Source: Demequina sp. NBRC 110051 (lineage in GTDB: Bacteria; Actinomycetota; Actinomycetes; Actinomycetales; Demequinaceae). Taken from it: a stretch of DNA of 64,000 nucleotides. Under the pieces are notes generated by a model. The model made no database searches. It was not told the origin of the DNA and saw nothing but the letters and a program-made list of their open reading frames with translations. The position numbers were made by a program, and so were the translations under genes. The stretch is taken from assembly GCF_002090055.1 (NCBI RefSeq), contig NZ_BBRH01000010.1, forward strand, positions 62,001-126,000. The letters run 5' to 3'. Shown here piece after piece: positions 1 through 8,643 of this stretch (the first letter of the stretch is position 1; each line of letters begins with the position of its first letter).

Positions 1-749
1 ATGATGCGGGCCGCCTCGAGCTGCTCAGGGGTGTTTCCACCCCAAGGCTTGCGAGGGTCGTAGACCACGCAGTCGTCGAGCGAGTAGCCGAGCTTCTCGA
101 CGGCGGTGTTGCGGCCCAGGTGCTGGTCGGGCAGGAACAGCACCTTGCCGTCGCCCTCGAGCCCGCCCACCTGGTCGTACGCCCAACGCAGGGCTACCTC
201 CGCATTGGAGGAGGTGCACACCACGCCGGAGTTGCGGCCGCAGAACGCCTTGATGGCGGCGGTCGAGTTCATGTAGGTGACGGGCACGGTGCGGTCGGCG
301 ATGCCGGCCTCGCGAAGCTGCTCCCAGGCGTCCTCGACCTGGTTGATGTTCGCCATATCGGCCATGGAACATCCGGCCGCCATATCGGGCAGCACCACCT
401 GCTGGTCGTCCGAGGTGAGGATGTCGGCGGATTCGGCCATAAAGTGCACGCCACAGAAGACGATGAACTCGGCTTCGGGGCGCTGGGCCGCGTCGCGCGC
501 GAGCTTGAACGAGTCGCCCGTGACGTCCGCGAACTGGATGACCTCGTCGCGCTGGTAGTGGTGACCCAGGATGAAGACGCGGTCGCCCAGCGCCTCCTTG
601 GCGGCGCGTGCGCGCTCCACAAGGTCGGGGTCCGATGCCGCGGGCAGGTCTCCCGGACAGTCCACTCCGCGCTCCGACAGCGGGTCGCGGCGGTTGCCCA
701 GAAGCAGCAGCGCCGGTGAGGAGGTGGGCTCCGTGAACGTCGTGCTCAT
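1..749 (-). CDS. nadA: Quinolinate synthase NadA, 3'-truncated by window edge
   Basis: Condenses iminoaspartate with dihydroxyacetone phosphate to quinolinate in de novo NAD synthesis; a cytosolic 4Fe-4S enzyme. The reverse-strand frame from the ATG at 749 reads through NadA hallmarks: [16 protein letters not shown] near residue 55, [15 protein letters not shown] with a cluster-type cysteine, the aspartate-rich segment [12 protein letters not shown], and [12 protein letters not shown]. Only the first 249 codons are present; the C-terminal part with further cluster cysteines lies outside. No nadB or nadC is visible on this side. A GACAAT hexamer lies 6 nt upstream of the start. Identification is firm; only the C-terminus is unseen. 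Confidence 0.95.
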   Translation of the reverse strand, partial: MSTTFTEPTSSPALLLLGNRRDPLSERGVDCPGDLPAASDPDLVERARAAKEALGDRVFILGHHYQRDEVIQFADVTGDSFKLARDAAQRPEAEFIVFCGVHFMAESADILTSDDQQVVLPDMAAGCSMADMANINQVEDAWEQLREAGIADRTVPVTYMNSTAAIKAFCGRNSGVVCTSSNAEVALRWAYDQVGGLEGDGKVLFLPDQHLGRNTAVEKLGYSLDDCVVYDPRKPWGGNTPEQLEAARI

Positions 750-755
750 GGGCAC

Positions 756-761
756 ATTGTC
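756..761 (-). promoter_or_regulatory. -10-like hexamer of nadA
   Basis: Reverse-strand GACAAT, 6 nt before the nadA ATG, suggesting a leaderless transcript. It lies back to back with a similar element for the next gene. Confidence 0.4.
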
Positions 762-776
762 GCACGCTCGGCACGG

Positions 777-782
777 CACACT
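777..782 (+). promoter_or_regulatory. -10-like hexamer of the glycerate-kinase-like gene
   Basis: CACACT, 7 nt before the ATG at 790. Weak by itself; it fits the spacing seen at other genes in the window. Confidence 0.35.
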
Positions 783-789
783 AGAGGCC

Positions 790-1749
790 ATGCGCATCCT
801 CGTCCTCACCGAAGACTGGCCCGGTGTGCCGGCAGCCCAGGTCGCCGGCATCGCGGCGGCCGCGTGGGCGGCCGCCGCTCCCTCGTCTGAGGTGACGTGC
901 CTGGCAGTTGGCGACGGGGGACCGCGAACGGCCGATGCCTGGGCCGGGTCCCGCACGCACGTGGGCGAGGTCGAGGCGACGTCGGTTGACGGAGCCACGA
1001 TGCTCGCGCCGGGCGATGGCGGGAACCGGTGGAACCCCGTGGCGCTCGGCGAGGCGCTGCGCGCCCTCTCGGCCCAGGGCCATCCGGGCCCCGTGCTGGT
1101 GCCCGTGGCGGACGAGGATCCGGCGGGAGACGCGACCGCGGTGTGGGGCGGCGATGTCACGGCGACGCGCGAGGCGCTGCGTGGGCTGGACCTGCAGGTC
1201 CTTATCGCTGCCGACCGCCCGCTGGTGGGTTTCCACGGCATGTCCAGTGCTGTGCGCGACGGGCGCGAGGGGGATCAGGCCCTCGCCGTCGCCGCACAGG
1301 CCCAAGAGGAGCGGTGGAGTGCGATCGCGCGCGAGACCGATCCCGGCGCGCGCACATCGCTGGTGGGGCCCGCCCGGTTGTCCGACGCGCCGGGCACCGG
1401 CGCCGCCGGAGGACTGGCGTACTGCCTCGCGGCCGTGGGCGGCCACCTCACGCGGGCCTCGGCCCGCCTGGCTGACCTCGCGCACGCGGACGACGTCGAG
1501 GCCGACGTCGTGGTGGCCGTGGGCGGCGTCCTTACCCCTCGGCGCCTGGACCACGGACTGGTGCCGGCCGCCGCGGCGCTGGCGGGACAGCGCGCCGTGC
1601 CCTGCGTGGTCGTGGCTCCCGAGCTCCACGTGGGCCGGCGTGACCTCATGGCAGCCGGGGTCGTGGGCAGCCACGAGGGGGAGCCCGGAGAGGCCGGGCT
1701 CGCGTCGCTGCTGGCGCGTGTGGCGCAAACCTGGACGCCCGAGCGGTAG
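790..1749 (+). CDS. Glycerate kinase family protein
   Basis: A 319-residue protein resembling GckA/GlxK glycerate kinases, which phosphorylate D-glycerate with ATP. Visible signatures are the [15 protein letters not shown] segment, corresponding to the family glycine-rich motif, the [17 protein letters not shown] loop typical of the nucleotide/glycerate site, and a C-terminal Rossmann-like stretch ([18 protein letters not shown]). Family enzymes usually have about 370 residues, so this is a short member and its substrate is uncertain. It lies just upstream of erpA, as in mycobacteria (Rv2205c/Rv2204c by memory). The ATG at 790 was chosen because a -10-like CACACT lies 7 nt before it; an in-frame extension upstream overlaps the nadA promoter. 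Confidence 0.7.
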   Translation: MRILVLTEDWPGVPAAQVAGIAAAAWAAAAPSSEVTCLAVGDGGPRTADAWAGSRTHVGEVEATSVDGATMLAPGDGGNRWNPVALGEALRALSAQGHPGPVLVPVADEDPAGDATAVWGGDVTATREALRGLDLQVLIAADRPLVGFHGMSSAVRDGREGDQALAVAAQAQEERWSAIARETDPGARTSLVGPARLSDAPGTGAAGGLAYCLAAVGGHLTRASARLADLAHADDVEADVVVAVGGVLTPRRLDHGLVPAAAALAGQRAVPCVVVAPELHVGRRDLMAAGVVGSHEGEPGEAGLASLLARVAQTWTPER

Positions 1750-1835
1750 CCAGCCACGGCATCGACCGCGGATAGTGGCGCATTCAACGAATCGGCGTAC
1801 ATTAGTAGGCACGAACGAGAGAGAGGAGGCGGCGT

Positions 1836-2189
1836 ATGACTGACACCGCTGTTGAGGTTCCGACCCACGGAGTGGTCATTTCCGAGGCCGCTGCTGGCAA
1901 GGTGAAGAGCCTGCTCGAGCAGGAGGGTCGCGACGACCTCCGTCTGCGCCTCGCGGTGCAGCCCGGTGGTTGCTCCGGCCTCATCTACCAGCTGTACTTC
2001 GACGAGCGCATGCTCGATGGCGATGCGGTGAAGTCCTTTGACGGTGTCGAGGTGGTGGTGGACAAGATGTCCGTGCCGTACCTCGACGGTGCGTCGATCG
2101 ACTTCGCGGACACGATCGAGAAGCAGGGCTTCACGATCGACAACCCGAACGCGTCCAGCTCGTGCGCTTGTGGAGACTCCTTTAGCTGA
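1836..2189 (+). CDS. erpA: Iron-sulfur cluster insertion protein, ErpA/HesB-IscA family
   Basis: A-type Fe-S carrier of 117 residues that hands clusters to apo-proteins. The three family cysteines are present: one in QPGGCSGLIY near residue 47 and two in the C-terminal SSCACGDSF. Length and fold match ErpA/HesB. The ATG is preceded by a purine-rich GAGAGAGGAGG ribosome site. Its position beside respiratory genes fits a role in maturing Fe-S proteins such as QcrA, NadA and aconitase in this window; that link is inferred. A strong hairpin follows. Confidence 0.93.
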   Translation: MTDTAVEVPTHGVVISEAAAGKVKSLLEQEGRDDLRLRLAVQPGGCSGLIYQLYFDERMLDGDAVKSFDGVEVVVDKMSVPYLDGASIDFADTIEKQGFTIDNPNASSSCACGDSFS

Positions 2190-2210
2190 GTCGACAACCA
2201 CGACTGCGCG

Positions 2211-2247
2211 AACGGGCGGTGCGGGCCTTTCGGCCCCGCCGCCCGTT
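2211..2247. terminator. Hairpin terminator between erpA and the desulfurase-like gene
   Basis: Outer arms AACGGGCGG (2211-2219) and CCGCCCGTT (2239-2247), plus an inner GC stem closed by TTTC. It lies between convergent genes and is probably bidirectional. No T-tract. Confidence 0.75.
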
Positions 2248-2264
2248 CTGCTGTCTGCGGGGTG

Positions 2265-3389
2265 TCAGGCCGTCATGGACTGGCGCACATGTTCGATGAC
2301 CCGGGGGAGGACCGCAAGGAAGCGGTCCACGTCGTCCTCGGTGACGCCGGGATGCAGGCCGATGCGCAGGTTGCCGTGGGTAAGCGCGCCCATCGCCGCG
2401 AGCACGTGGCTGGGCTCGAAGGTGCCCTTACCGCACGCGGAGCCCGAGCCGACCGCGATGCCCTCGCGGTCCAGGCGCGTCACGAGGGGCTCGCCGTCGA
2501 GGTACATGAACGCCGCGGTGAGCAGGTGGGGGAGGCGCTCGACGGCGTCGCCCACCAGGTGAACGCCCTCGGTGGCCGCGAGCCCTGCGCGCATGCGATC
2601 GATGAGGGCGTGCTGGCGGCGCGACTCGGCCTCGAGGTTCTCGAGCCGTTCCTGGAGCGCGACCGCCGCCGCGAGGGCAAGCGGCACCGAGACGCCGCCC
2701 GGTGCCCACGGATCCGAGCCCTCGGGCCAATGGGGGAGCCAACGCGTCTGGGGGCGCAGGGCGACGATGCCGAGGCCCGCGGGTGCCCCCCAGTCGGCGG
2801 GGTCGGCGACGAGCGCGTCCCAACGCTCGGGCGCCTCGATATGACCGATCGACGCGGTGGCGTCGACGACGAGCGGGACGCCCGCGCTGTGGGTGATCTG
2901 AGCGATCTGATCGAGCCTCTGGACCGTACCGATCTCGTGGTTGGCGTGCTGAATGGCAAGGAGGGCCGTGGCGGGGTGGCGGGCCACCTCTGTCAGCGCC
3001 TCGATGGCGACGTGTCCGGCGGCGTCGACGTCGATGCGGTCCACGGCCTCGGGCGCGAGGAAGTCCGCGGTGTCCAAAACAAGGTCACGCTCGATGGTCG
3101 ACACGGCGATGCGTTCGCGTCCGCGACGCGCCGTAAACACGCCCGTCAGTACGCGCTCGATGGCGACGGGAACGGATGCGGTGAAGTGCACGTTGTCACG
3201 GTGAACACCCAGCGCCTCGGCGATCGCCTCGCGGGCACCGTCGACAAGCGCCCTGGAACGGCGGGACTCGGCGGTCAGGCGAGCAGGATCGGCCCAGCCG
3301 TCTGCGAGTCCGGCGCGTAAGGCATCGGCCGTTCTGGGTGTCACGGGAGCACGGCCCCCGGCGTCAAAGAAGAGGCGGCGCGCTGGCAT
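2265..3389 (-). CDS. Cysteine desulfurase/class V aminotransferase-like protein lacking the PLP lysine
   Basis: A 374-residue fold-type I protein aligned to NifS/IscS. Conserved landmarks are HANHEIGTVQ, VVDATASIGHI (cofactor aspartate), the mobile-loop cysteine in GSGSACGKGTFEPSHV (about C319), and LRIGLHPGVTEDDVD. The Schiff-base motif normally reading SGHKxxGPKG instead reads ADPADWGAPAG (195-205), putting Asp199 where the cofactor lysine should be. The whole protein has one lysine, next to the loop cysteine. DNA across 2775-2820 is unambiguous, so this is not a frameshift. It may be catalytically dead, use another chemistry or be a partner subunit. It diverges from ctaC with overlapping promoters. 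The cognate iscS/sufS is not in the window. Confidence 0.8.
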   Translation of the reverse strand: MPARRLFFDAGGRAPVTPRTADALRAGLADGWADPARLTAESRRSRALVDGAREAIAEALGVHRDNVHFTASVPVAIERVLTGVFTARRGRERIAVSTIERDLVLDTADFLAPEAVDRIDVDAAGHVAIEALTEVARHPATALLAIQHANHEIGTVQRLDQIAQITHSAGVPLVVDATASIGHIEAPERWDALVADPADWGAPAGLGIVALRPQTRWLPHWPEGSDPWAPGGVSVPLALAAAVALQERLENLEAESRRQHALIDRMRAGLAATEGVHLVGDAVERLPHLLTAAFMYLDGEPLVTRLDREGIAVGSGSACGKGTFEPSHVLAAMGALTHGNLRIGLHPGVTEDDVDRFLAVLPRVIEHVRQSMTA

Positions 3390-3395
3390 GCCCTC

Positions 3396-3401
3396 ACGGT
3401 A
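3396..3401 (-). promoter_or_regulatory. -10-like hexamer of the desulfurase-like gene
   Basis: Reverse-strand TACCGT, 6 nt before the ATG at 3389; predicts a leaderless mRNA. Confidence 0.5.
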
Positions 3402-3409
3402 TCGCGCGC

Positions 3410-3415
3410 TAGACT
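3410..3415 (+). promoter_or_regulatory. -10-like hexamer of ctaC
   Basis: TAGACT, 6 nt before the GTG at 3422. Only 8 bp separate it from the divergent -10 at 3396-3401, so the two promoters must share DNA. Confidence 0.5.
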
Positions 3416-3421
3416 GCCCGT

Positions 3422-4291
3422 GTGTCCCACGAACTACGTTCCCGCATGCCCAGAAAAGCCGTCATGGGTGCCGGCGCGGCGGCCGCAGTTCTCCTGCTCT
3501 CGGGCTGTTCCCAGGGCATTGAGAATGGTGCGCTGCCGTCGACTCCGGAGATCACCAATCAGACCGGCCGGATTATCACGCTGTGGAACGGCTCCTGGAT
3601 CGCCGCGCTCGTCGTTGGCGTCATCACCTGGGGCCTGATCCTGTGGTGTGTCGCCGTGTATCGCAAGCGCAAGGGCGACAACAAGCTGCCCGTGCAGACG
3701 CGCGTGCACCTGCCGCTCGAGCTGATGTACACGATCGTCCCGATCATCGCGATCGGTGTGCTGTTCAAGTACACCGCTGAGGACATCGCGTTCCTCACGG
3801 ACACGTCGGCCGAGCCCGACGTCGAGATTCAGGTGGTGGGCAAGCAGTGGAGCTGGGACTTCAACTACCTCACCGACGACGTTTTCGACCCGGGCGTCCA
3901 GGCCCAGCTCACCGGTGAGGAGGGCGTCGAGGAAACCCTCCCGACCCTGTACCTGCCGGTGAACGAGACCGTCCACTTCTACCTCGACTCGCGCGACGTG
4001 ATCCACTCCTTCTGGATTCCCGCGTTCCTCTACAAGGAGGACACGGTTCCCGGTCGCCAGAACGAGTGGCAGGTCACGCCCACGCAGACGGGCACCTACC
4101 AGGGCAAGTGCGCCGAGCTGTGCGGTGAGTACCACGCATCGATGCTCTTCAACGTCAAGGTTGTCGAGCGCGACGAGTACGACGCTCACATGCAGGAACT
4201 GGCCGACAAGGGCTACGAGGGCGCACTGGGGCTGGAGTACAGCCGCGACCAGGTCGTCGAGTTCACGATGGAACACGGGGAGACTGAGTAA
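3422..4291 (+). CDS. ctaC: Cytochrome c oxidase subunit II (aa3 type)
   Basis: Membrane-anchored CuA subunit that takes electrons from the bc1 complex into the aa3 oxidase. The N-terminus is a lipoprotein signal with a lipobox cysteine ([10 protein letters not shown]29). Two transmembrane helices follow (about residues 57-80 and 98-118), then the cupredoxin domain with QWSWDFNY and the CuA ligands in [12 protein letters not shown]. 289 residues. The GTG start is favoured by TAGACT 6 nt upstream and no Shine-Dalgarno sequence; an ATG at 3446 would still leave a signal peptide. It is the first gene of ctaCDF, and its stop shares one base with the ctaD start. Confidence 0.96.
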   Translation: MSHELRSRMPRKAVMGAGAAAAVLLLSGCSQGIENGALPSTPEITNQTGRIITLWNGSWIAALVVGVITWGLILWCVAVYRKRKGDNKLPVQTRVHLPLELMYTIVPIIAIGVLFKYTAEDIAFLTDTSAEPDVEIQVVGKQWSWDFNYLTDDVFDPGVQAQLTGEEGVEETLPTLYLPVNETVHFYLDSRDVIHSFWIPAFLYKEDTVPGRQNEWQVTPTQTGTYQGKCAELCGEYHASMLFNVKVVERDEYDAHMQELADKGYEGALGLEYSRDQVVEFTMEHGETE

Positions 4292-6015
4292 TGGCTACCG
4301 CCGCGTATGAGAACGACGGCAGCTTTGAGCAGGCGCCCGCGCTGACCAAGGCGCCCGCCCGCTCGGGCTCGATCGTCGTCAAGTGGATCACCTCCACCGA
4401 CCACAAGACCATCGGGTACATGTACCTGATCACGTCGTTCATCTTCTTCATCATCGGTGGCGTGCTCGCCCTGCTGATCCGCGCGGAACTGTTCGCGCCG
4501 GGCATGCAGGTGGTTCAGTCGGCCGAGCAATACAACTCGTTGTTCACAATGCACGGCACGATCATGCTGCTGCTGTTCGCGACGCCGCTGTTCGCGGGCT
4601 TCGCGAACGTCATCACGCCGCTGCAGATCGGCGCGCCCGACGTCGCGTTCCCGCGCCTGAACATGTTCGCCTACTGGCTGTACCTGTTCGGCGGCGTCAT
4701 CGCCGTCGCGGGATTCTTCACGCCGCAGGGCGCGGCGTCGTTCGGCTGGTTTGCGTACTCGCCGCTGTCGAACGCCGTGTACTCGCCCGGCGTGGGCGGC
4801 AACCTGTGGGTCTTCGGCCTCGCACTCGGTGGCTTCGGCACGATCCTCGGTGCCGTCAACTTCATCACCACCATCGTCACCATGCGTGCGCCCGGCATGA
4901 CCATGTTCCGCATGCCGATCTTCACCTGGAACATCCTGGTGACGTCGATGCTGGTCCTGTTGGCCTTCCCTCCGCTGGCGTCCGCTCTGTTCGCGCTCGG
5001 TTCCGACCGTGTGCTGCACTCGCAGGTGTTCAACCCCGAGAACGGCGGCGCCATCCTTTGGCAGCACCTGTTCTGGTTCTTTGGGCACCCCGAGGTCTAC
5101 ATCATCGCCCTGCCGTTCTTCGGCATCGTCTCCGAGATCTTCCCCGTGTTCAGCCGCAAGCCCCTATTCGGCTACCACGGCCTGATCTACGCCACCATCG
5201 CGATCGCGGCGCTGTCCGTGACTGTGTGGGCGCACCACATGTACGTCACCGGTGCGGTGCTGCTGCCGTTCTTCTCGTTCATGACGATGCTGATCGCCGT
5301 ACCGACGGGTGTGAAGTTCTTCAACTGGATCGGCACCATGTGGCGAGGCAAGCTCACGTTTGAGACGCCCATGCTGTGGTCGGTGGGCTTCCTCATCACC
5401 TTCCTCTTCGGTGGCCTCACGGGCATCATCCTGTCGGCCCCGCCGCTGGACTTCCCGATCTCGGACTCCTACTTCGTGGTCGCGCACTTCCACTACGTGG
5501 TGTTCGGCACCGTGGTGTTCGCGATGTTCGCGGGCTTCTACTTCTGGTGGCCCAAGTTCACGGGCAAGATGCTCAACGAGCGGTGGGGCAAGATCCACTT
5601 CTGGCTGCTGTTCGTCGGCTTCCACACCACCTTCCTCATCCAGCACTGGCTGGGCGCGTCCGGTATGGCCCGTCGCTACGTCGACTACATGCCAGAGGAC
5701 GGCTTCACCTTCATGAACCAGGTGTCGACCGTGGGATCCGTGATCCTCGCGCTGTCGACGCTGCCGTTCTTCTGGAACGTGTACATCACCTCGAAGAACG
5801 CTCCGAAGGTGACTGTGGACGACCCGTGGGGCTACGGCAACTCGCTCGAGTGGGCGACCAGCTGCCCGCCGCCGCGTCACAACTTCGTGTCGATCCCGCG
5901 TATCCGCTCGGAGCGTCCCGCCTTCGACCTGCACCACCCCGAGGCCGCCGCTCGCGACCACGCGTCGGCTCACGCGCAGCTCGTCGACGCCGCTCCCGTG
6001 TCGAAGGAGGCATAA
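4291..6015 (+). CDS. ctaD: Cytochrome c oxidase subunit I (aa3 type)
   Basis: Catalytic subunit with low-spin heme a and the heme a3-CuB centre, reducing O2 to water and pumping protons. 574 residues and twelve hydrophobic helices. Landmarks: [11 protein letters not shown] (heme a histidine), [17 protein letters not shown] (CuB histidine and cross-linked tyrosine), WAHHMY (CuB His pair) and [12 protein letters not shown] (heme ligands). The ATG overlaps the last base of the ctaC stop, so translation is coupled. The acidic, His-rich C-terminal tail is usual for actinobacterial CtaD. Confidence 0.98.
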   Translation: MATAAYENDGSFEQAPALTKAPARSGSIVVKWITSTDHKTIGYMYLITSFIFFIIGGVLALLIRAELFAPGMQVVQSAEQYNSLFTMHGTIMLLLFATPLFAGFANVITPLQIGAPDVAFPRLNMFAYWLYLFGGVIAVAGFFTPQGAASFGWFAYSPLSNAVYSPGVGGNLWVFGLALGGFGTILGAVNFITTIVTMRAPGMTMFRMPIFTWNILVTSMLVLLAFPPLASALFALGSDRVLHSQVFNPENGGAILWQHLFWFFGHPEVYIIALPFFGIVSEIFPVFSRKPLFGYHGLIYATIAIAALSVTVWAHHMYVTGAVLLPFFSFMTMLIAVPTGVKFFNWIGTMWRGKLTFETPMLWSVGFLITFLFGGLTGIILSAPPLDFPISDSYFVVAHFHYVVFGTVVFAMFAGFYFWWPKFTGKMLNERWGKIHFWLLFVGFHTTFLIQHWLGASGMARRYVDYMPEDGFTFMNQVSTVGSVILALSTLPFFWNVYITSKNAPKVTVDDPWGYGNSLEWATSCPPPRHNFVSIPRIRSERPAFDLHHPEAAARDHASAHAQLVDAAPVSKEA

Positions 6016-6018
6016 GCC

Positions 6019-6420
6019 ATGCGAATCGAAGCGAACCTCTTCACCATCCCGTCGCTGTTCTTCCTGGTGGCCGGCACCGCATACGGCATCTTCACCGGAT
6101 GGTCCGAGTGGGTGGGCATCACCGCGATCCTGCTGACCTTCGGCATGTTCGTCATGGTCGGCGTGTACTTCAAGATGCTGCAGAAGCGCCACGGCATGCG
6201 TGCCGAGGACGACGAGAACGGCGAGATCGCGCAGCTGTCCGGCGAGCAGGGCGTGTATGCACCGTGGTCGTGGTGGCCGCTGCCGCTCGCGCTCGGCGCC
6301 GCGCTGTCGTTCGTTTCGCTCGCCGTGGGCTGGTGGATCCTGGTCCCCGCCTCGGTGATTGGCGTCATCGGCCTGTGCGGTTGGGTCATGGAGTTCTCCA
6401 CCGGACGTCACGCCCACTAA
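6019..6420 (+). CDS. ctaF: Cytochrome c oxidase subunit IV, actinobacterial type
   Basis: Small accessory subunit of the actinobacterial aa3 oxidase. 133 residues with four predicted helices: two N-terminal (FTIPSLFFLVAGTAYGIF and GITAILLTFGMFVMV), a central charged loop (RAEDDENGEIAQLSGEQG) and a C-terminal pair beginning WWPLPLALGAALSFVSLAV. It begins 3 nt after the ctaD stop with a GGAGG in the ctaD tail, consistent with an operon. A GC hairpin follows. Size, topology and position match CtaF. Confidence 0.93.
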   Translation: MRIEANLFTIPSLFFLVAGTAYGIFTGWSEWVGITAILLTFGMFVMVGVYFKMLQKRHGMRAEDDENGEIAQLSGEQGVYAPWSWWPLPLALGAALSFVSLAVGWWILVPASVIGVIGLCGWVMEFSTGRHAH

Positions 6421-6440
6421 GCATCGCTTTCACCTTCGTC

Positions 6441-6471
6441 GGCCCCGTCGTCCCTCGAGGACGGCGGGGCC
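6441..6471 (+). terminator. Hairpin terminator after ctaCDF
   Basis: Arms GGCCCCGTCGTCC (6441-6453) and GGACGGCGGGGCC (6459-6471) pair with one mismatch. No T-run. Confidence 0.7.
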
Positions 6472-6495
6472 GAGTCGCGTCCAGGGTCGGGCGGG

Positions 6496-6501
6496 TAGCG
6501 T
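6496..6501 (+). promoter_or_regulatory. -10-like hexamer of the VOC gene
   Basis: TAGCGT, 7 nt before the ATG at 6509; there is no ribosome-binding site. Confidence 0.45.
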
Positions 6502-6508
6502 GGCAGGC

Positions 6509-6946
6509 ATGGGTATCCGCTTCGAGAACGTCGGCATCGCGGTCAGCGACCTCGAGGAGGCGATCGCGTTCTTCACCGATCTTGGCCTTGTGGTGCAAGG
6601 ACGGGCAGAGATCGAGGGGGAGTGGGCCGACACCGCGGTCGGGCTAGACGGTAACCACGCGAACATCGCGGTCCTGACCACGCCGGGTGGCGATGGCGCG
6701 ATCGAGCTGTTCGAGTATCTCCACCCGGAGGCGATCAACACCGGCCCGACGCTGCCCCATGAGATTGGCATGCACCGTGTCGCGTTCCAGGTCGATGATC
6801 TGGACGAGGCGCTCGGTGTTGCGGCGAGGCACGGATGCTTCCCGCTGCGCTCAGTCGCGACATACGAGGACCAGTACCGGCTCACGTATCTACGCGGGCC
6901 CAGCGGCATCCTCGTCATGCTGGCGCAGGCGCTCGTGCGCGCCTAG
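6509..6946 (+). CDS. VOC (glyoxalase/epimerase-fold) family protein
   Basis: A 145-residue protein with two beta-alpha-beta-beta-beta modules, typical of glyoxalases and methylmalonyl-CoA epimerases. Module one starts FENVGIAVSDLEEAIAFF and ends AIELFEY; module two starts GMHRVAFQVDDLDEAL and ends GILVMLAQ. The family's first metal histidine is replaced by asparagine and the last glutamate by methionine, so the metal site looks incomplete. Substrate unknown. Its stop overlaps by 4 bp that of the convergent channel gene. Confidence 0.75.
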   Translation: MGIRFENVGIAVSDLEEAIAFFTDLGLVVQGRAEIEGEWADTAVGLDGNHANIAVLTTPGGDGAIELFEYLHPEAINTGPTLPHEIGMHRVAFQVDDLDEALGVAARHGCFPLRSVATYEDQYRLTYLRGPSGILVMLAQALVRA

Positions 6947-7653
6947 CTCTTGTCGCGGTCTGCGAAGCCCGCGACGCCCACCAGGCGAGCGATGACGACG
7001 GCGAGGAAGAGCGTGCCCGCGACGGCCTCGAACGTCCACAGCGCGCGCGCCCAGGCATCGACGGGCACCACGTCGCCGTATCCCAGCGTCGCGAGCGTGA
7101 CGTAGCTTCCGTAGAACAGGGTCTGCCACGTGACGGGACCCGCGCCAACGGCGTTGTCGACGAAGCTGCCTGGCGCTGATAGTTCGATCAGTGCCGCGCC
7201 CACGCCGAACACGCCTCCCAGGAGTAGGTAGGCGCTGATCGCGACCAACAGGAGGTCAACGGTTGCGGCATCGCGGGGCGGGTGCAGCAACTGACCCAGC
7301 AGCGTCACCAGGAGCGCCAACTGGAGCAGGCCCACGCCCGTGAGCATGGCCGCGGTCGCTGTAATGGAGTCCTGCTGCATGGCAAACCACGAGCCGCCGA
7401 CGATGAGGGCCAGCGCAGCCGCGGCGATGGGCCAGTTGCGGCGGGGGTCGGGGCGCACCGTGCGCACGCCGAAGGCGATGACGCCTCCATAGGTCAGGAG
7501 ATATGCGACCGTCCACCATGGGCCCGCCTCGGTGATGGGGTAGCCAAATTGGAGGACCACCAGGGAGACGAGCAACAACCACAGGGAAGGACGTTGGTCG
7601 GCGGCAAGGGCACCGTTGTGGGACGACGGGGAGCCGGTCGCTTGCACGGACAT
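6943..7653 (-). CDS. Potassium-channel-like membrane protein (ion_trans_2 pore)
   Basis: A 236-residue membrane protein with about six hydrophobic segments. The last two flank a pore loop carrying the K+ selectivity signature TLATLGYGDVVPV. No cytoplasmic RCK domain or voltage-sensor arginine ladder is visible, so gating is unknown. The ATG at 7653 was chosen because a TAGGTT hexamer lies 7 nt upstream; a TTG at 7662 is also in frame but sits inside that hexamer. It lies between VOC and sodA, and its relation to the flanking respiratory genes is unclear. Confidence 0.8.
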   Translation of the reverse strand: MSVQATGSPSSHNGALAADQRPSLWLLLVSLVVLQFGYPITEAGPWWTVAYLLTYGGVIAFGVRTVRPDPRRNWPIAAAALALIVGGSWFAMQQDSITATAAMLTGVGLLQLALLVTLLGQLLHPPRDAATVDLLLVAISAYLLLGGVFGVGAALIELSAPGSFVDNAVGAGPVTWQTLFYGSYVTLATLGYGDVVPVDAWARALWTFEAVAGTLFLAVVIARLVGVAGFADRDKS

Positions 7654-7660
7654 AGGTGTC

Positions 7661-7666
7661 AACCTA
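7661..7666 (-). promoter_or_regulatory. -10-like hexamer of the channel gene
   Basis: Reverse-strand TAGGTT, 7 nt before the ATG at 7653. It argues against the TTG start at 7662. Confidence 0.45.
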
Positions 7667-7718
7667 CCGCGTGAGGCGATCGCGGCATCGGCCGCGTGAG
7701 ACGGGTGGGAAAACGCGA

Positions 7719-7750
7719 ACGGGCGGGTCCCCGAAAGGAGACCCGCCCGT
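7719..7750 (-). terminator. Hairpin terminator of sodA
   Basis: Perfect 10-bp arms ACGGGCGGGT (7719-7728) and ACCCGCCCGT (7741-7750); on the reverse strand TCGCGTTTT follows. Confidence 0.8.
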
Positions 7751-7764
7751 GGCTGCGAGAGGCG

Positions 7765-8385
7765 TTACTGGACGATGAGGCCCTGCGTTGCGGTCGCGGT
7801 GATGAAGCGCTGCTGGACGTTGGCCCAGTCCACGACGTTCCACCAGGCCTTGACGTAGTCGGCCTTGACGTTCTTGTACTGGAGGTAGAAGGCGTGCTCC
7901 CACATGTCCAGCATCAGCAGCGGAATGAGACCCACGGGAACATTGCCCTGCTGGTCGTACAGCTGCACGATGATGAGCTTCTGGCCGATGGTGTCCCACG
8001 CGAGGATCGACCAGCCCGAACCCATGATCGTCATGGCGTTGTTGGTGAAGTGCGCCTGGAAGCCGTCGAACGAGCCAAAGTGCTCGTCGATCGCCGAAGC
8101 GAGTTCGCCGGTGGGCTTGTCGCCACCCTCGGGGGAGAGGTTGGTCCAGAAGATCGAGTGGTTGGTGTGGCCACCGAGGTTGAAGGCGAGGGCCTTCTCG
8201 AGGCCCGCAATGGCGCCGAAGTCGCCCGACTCGCGGGCGGCGGCCATCTTCTCGAGGGCGGTGTTAGCGCCTGCCACGTACGCGGCGTGGTGCTTGCTGT
8301 GGTGCAGCTCCATAATCTCGCCCGCGATGTGCGGGTCGAGGGCGCCGTAGTCGTAGCTCAGATCCGGCAGCGTGTAGTCAGCCAT
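7765..8385 (-). CDS. sodA: Superoxide dismutase, Mn-type of the Fe/Mn family
   Basis: Dismutates superoxide to O2 and H2O2. 206 residues with the four metal ligands in their usual contexts: H in [10 protein letters not shown] in [11 protein letters not shown] and H in [11 protein letters not shown]. The NLGGHTNH segment is the glycine type that usually marks manganese enzymes; the metal cannot be fixed by sequence alone. The ATG at 8385 has a strong AGGAGG 6 nt upstream. No export signal, so it is cytosolic. It lies beside bc1-aa3 genes, the main superoxide source, though it is transcribed separately with its own terminator. Confidence 0.96.
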   Translation of the reverse strand: MADYTLPDLSYDYGALDPHIAGEIMELHHSKHHAAYVAGANTALEKMAAARESGDFGAIAGLEKALAFNLGGHTNHSIFWTNLSPEGGDKPTGELASAIDEHFGSFDGFQAHFTNNAMTIMGSGWSILAWDTIGQKLIIVQLYDQQGNVPVGLIPLLMLDMWEHAFYLQYKNVKADYVKAWWNVVDWANVQQRFITATATQGLIVQ

Positions 8386-8589
8386 GCTTCCTCCTGATCG
8401 GGGCGCGGCTGTGAGCCGCGCTGGTTTTCCGGGGTACGGGTCGAGCCTATCGCCGCGAGCCGCGCTCGGGGCAACTGTGCCCACCGTGTCCAACACCCGC
8501 GGCAGCGGCGCCATTCCACAATGGCCTGGATCTGCCACCCCATGTTTTCCCTGGTGTGCCGGCACACGCCACGAGAGCGGGAAGCACTG

Positions 8590-8632
8590 ACGACGAAGGG
8601 CGACACCCCTCACGGGTGCCGCCCTTCGTCGT
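8590..8632 (-). terminator. Terminator of the qcrB-qcrA-qcrC-ctaE transcript
   Basis: Outer arms ACGACGAAGGGC (8590-8601) and GCCCTTCGTCGT (8621-8632) enclose a second short ACCC/GGGT stem. Perfect 12 bp. Confidence 0.85.
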
Positions 8633-8643
8633 GGAACTGGGGC

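Noticed and set aside
25..774. Reverse-strand frame covering nadA in a different phase
   Set aside because: The adjacent phase reads clean NadA motifs; this one is Arg/Gly-rich without motifs.
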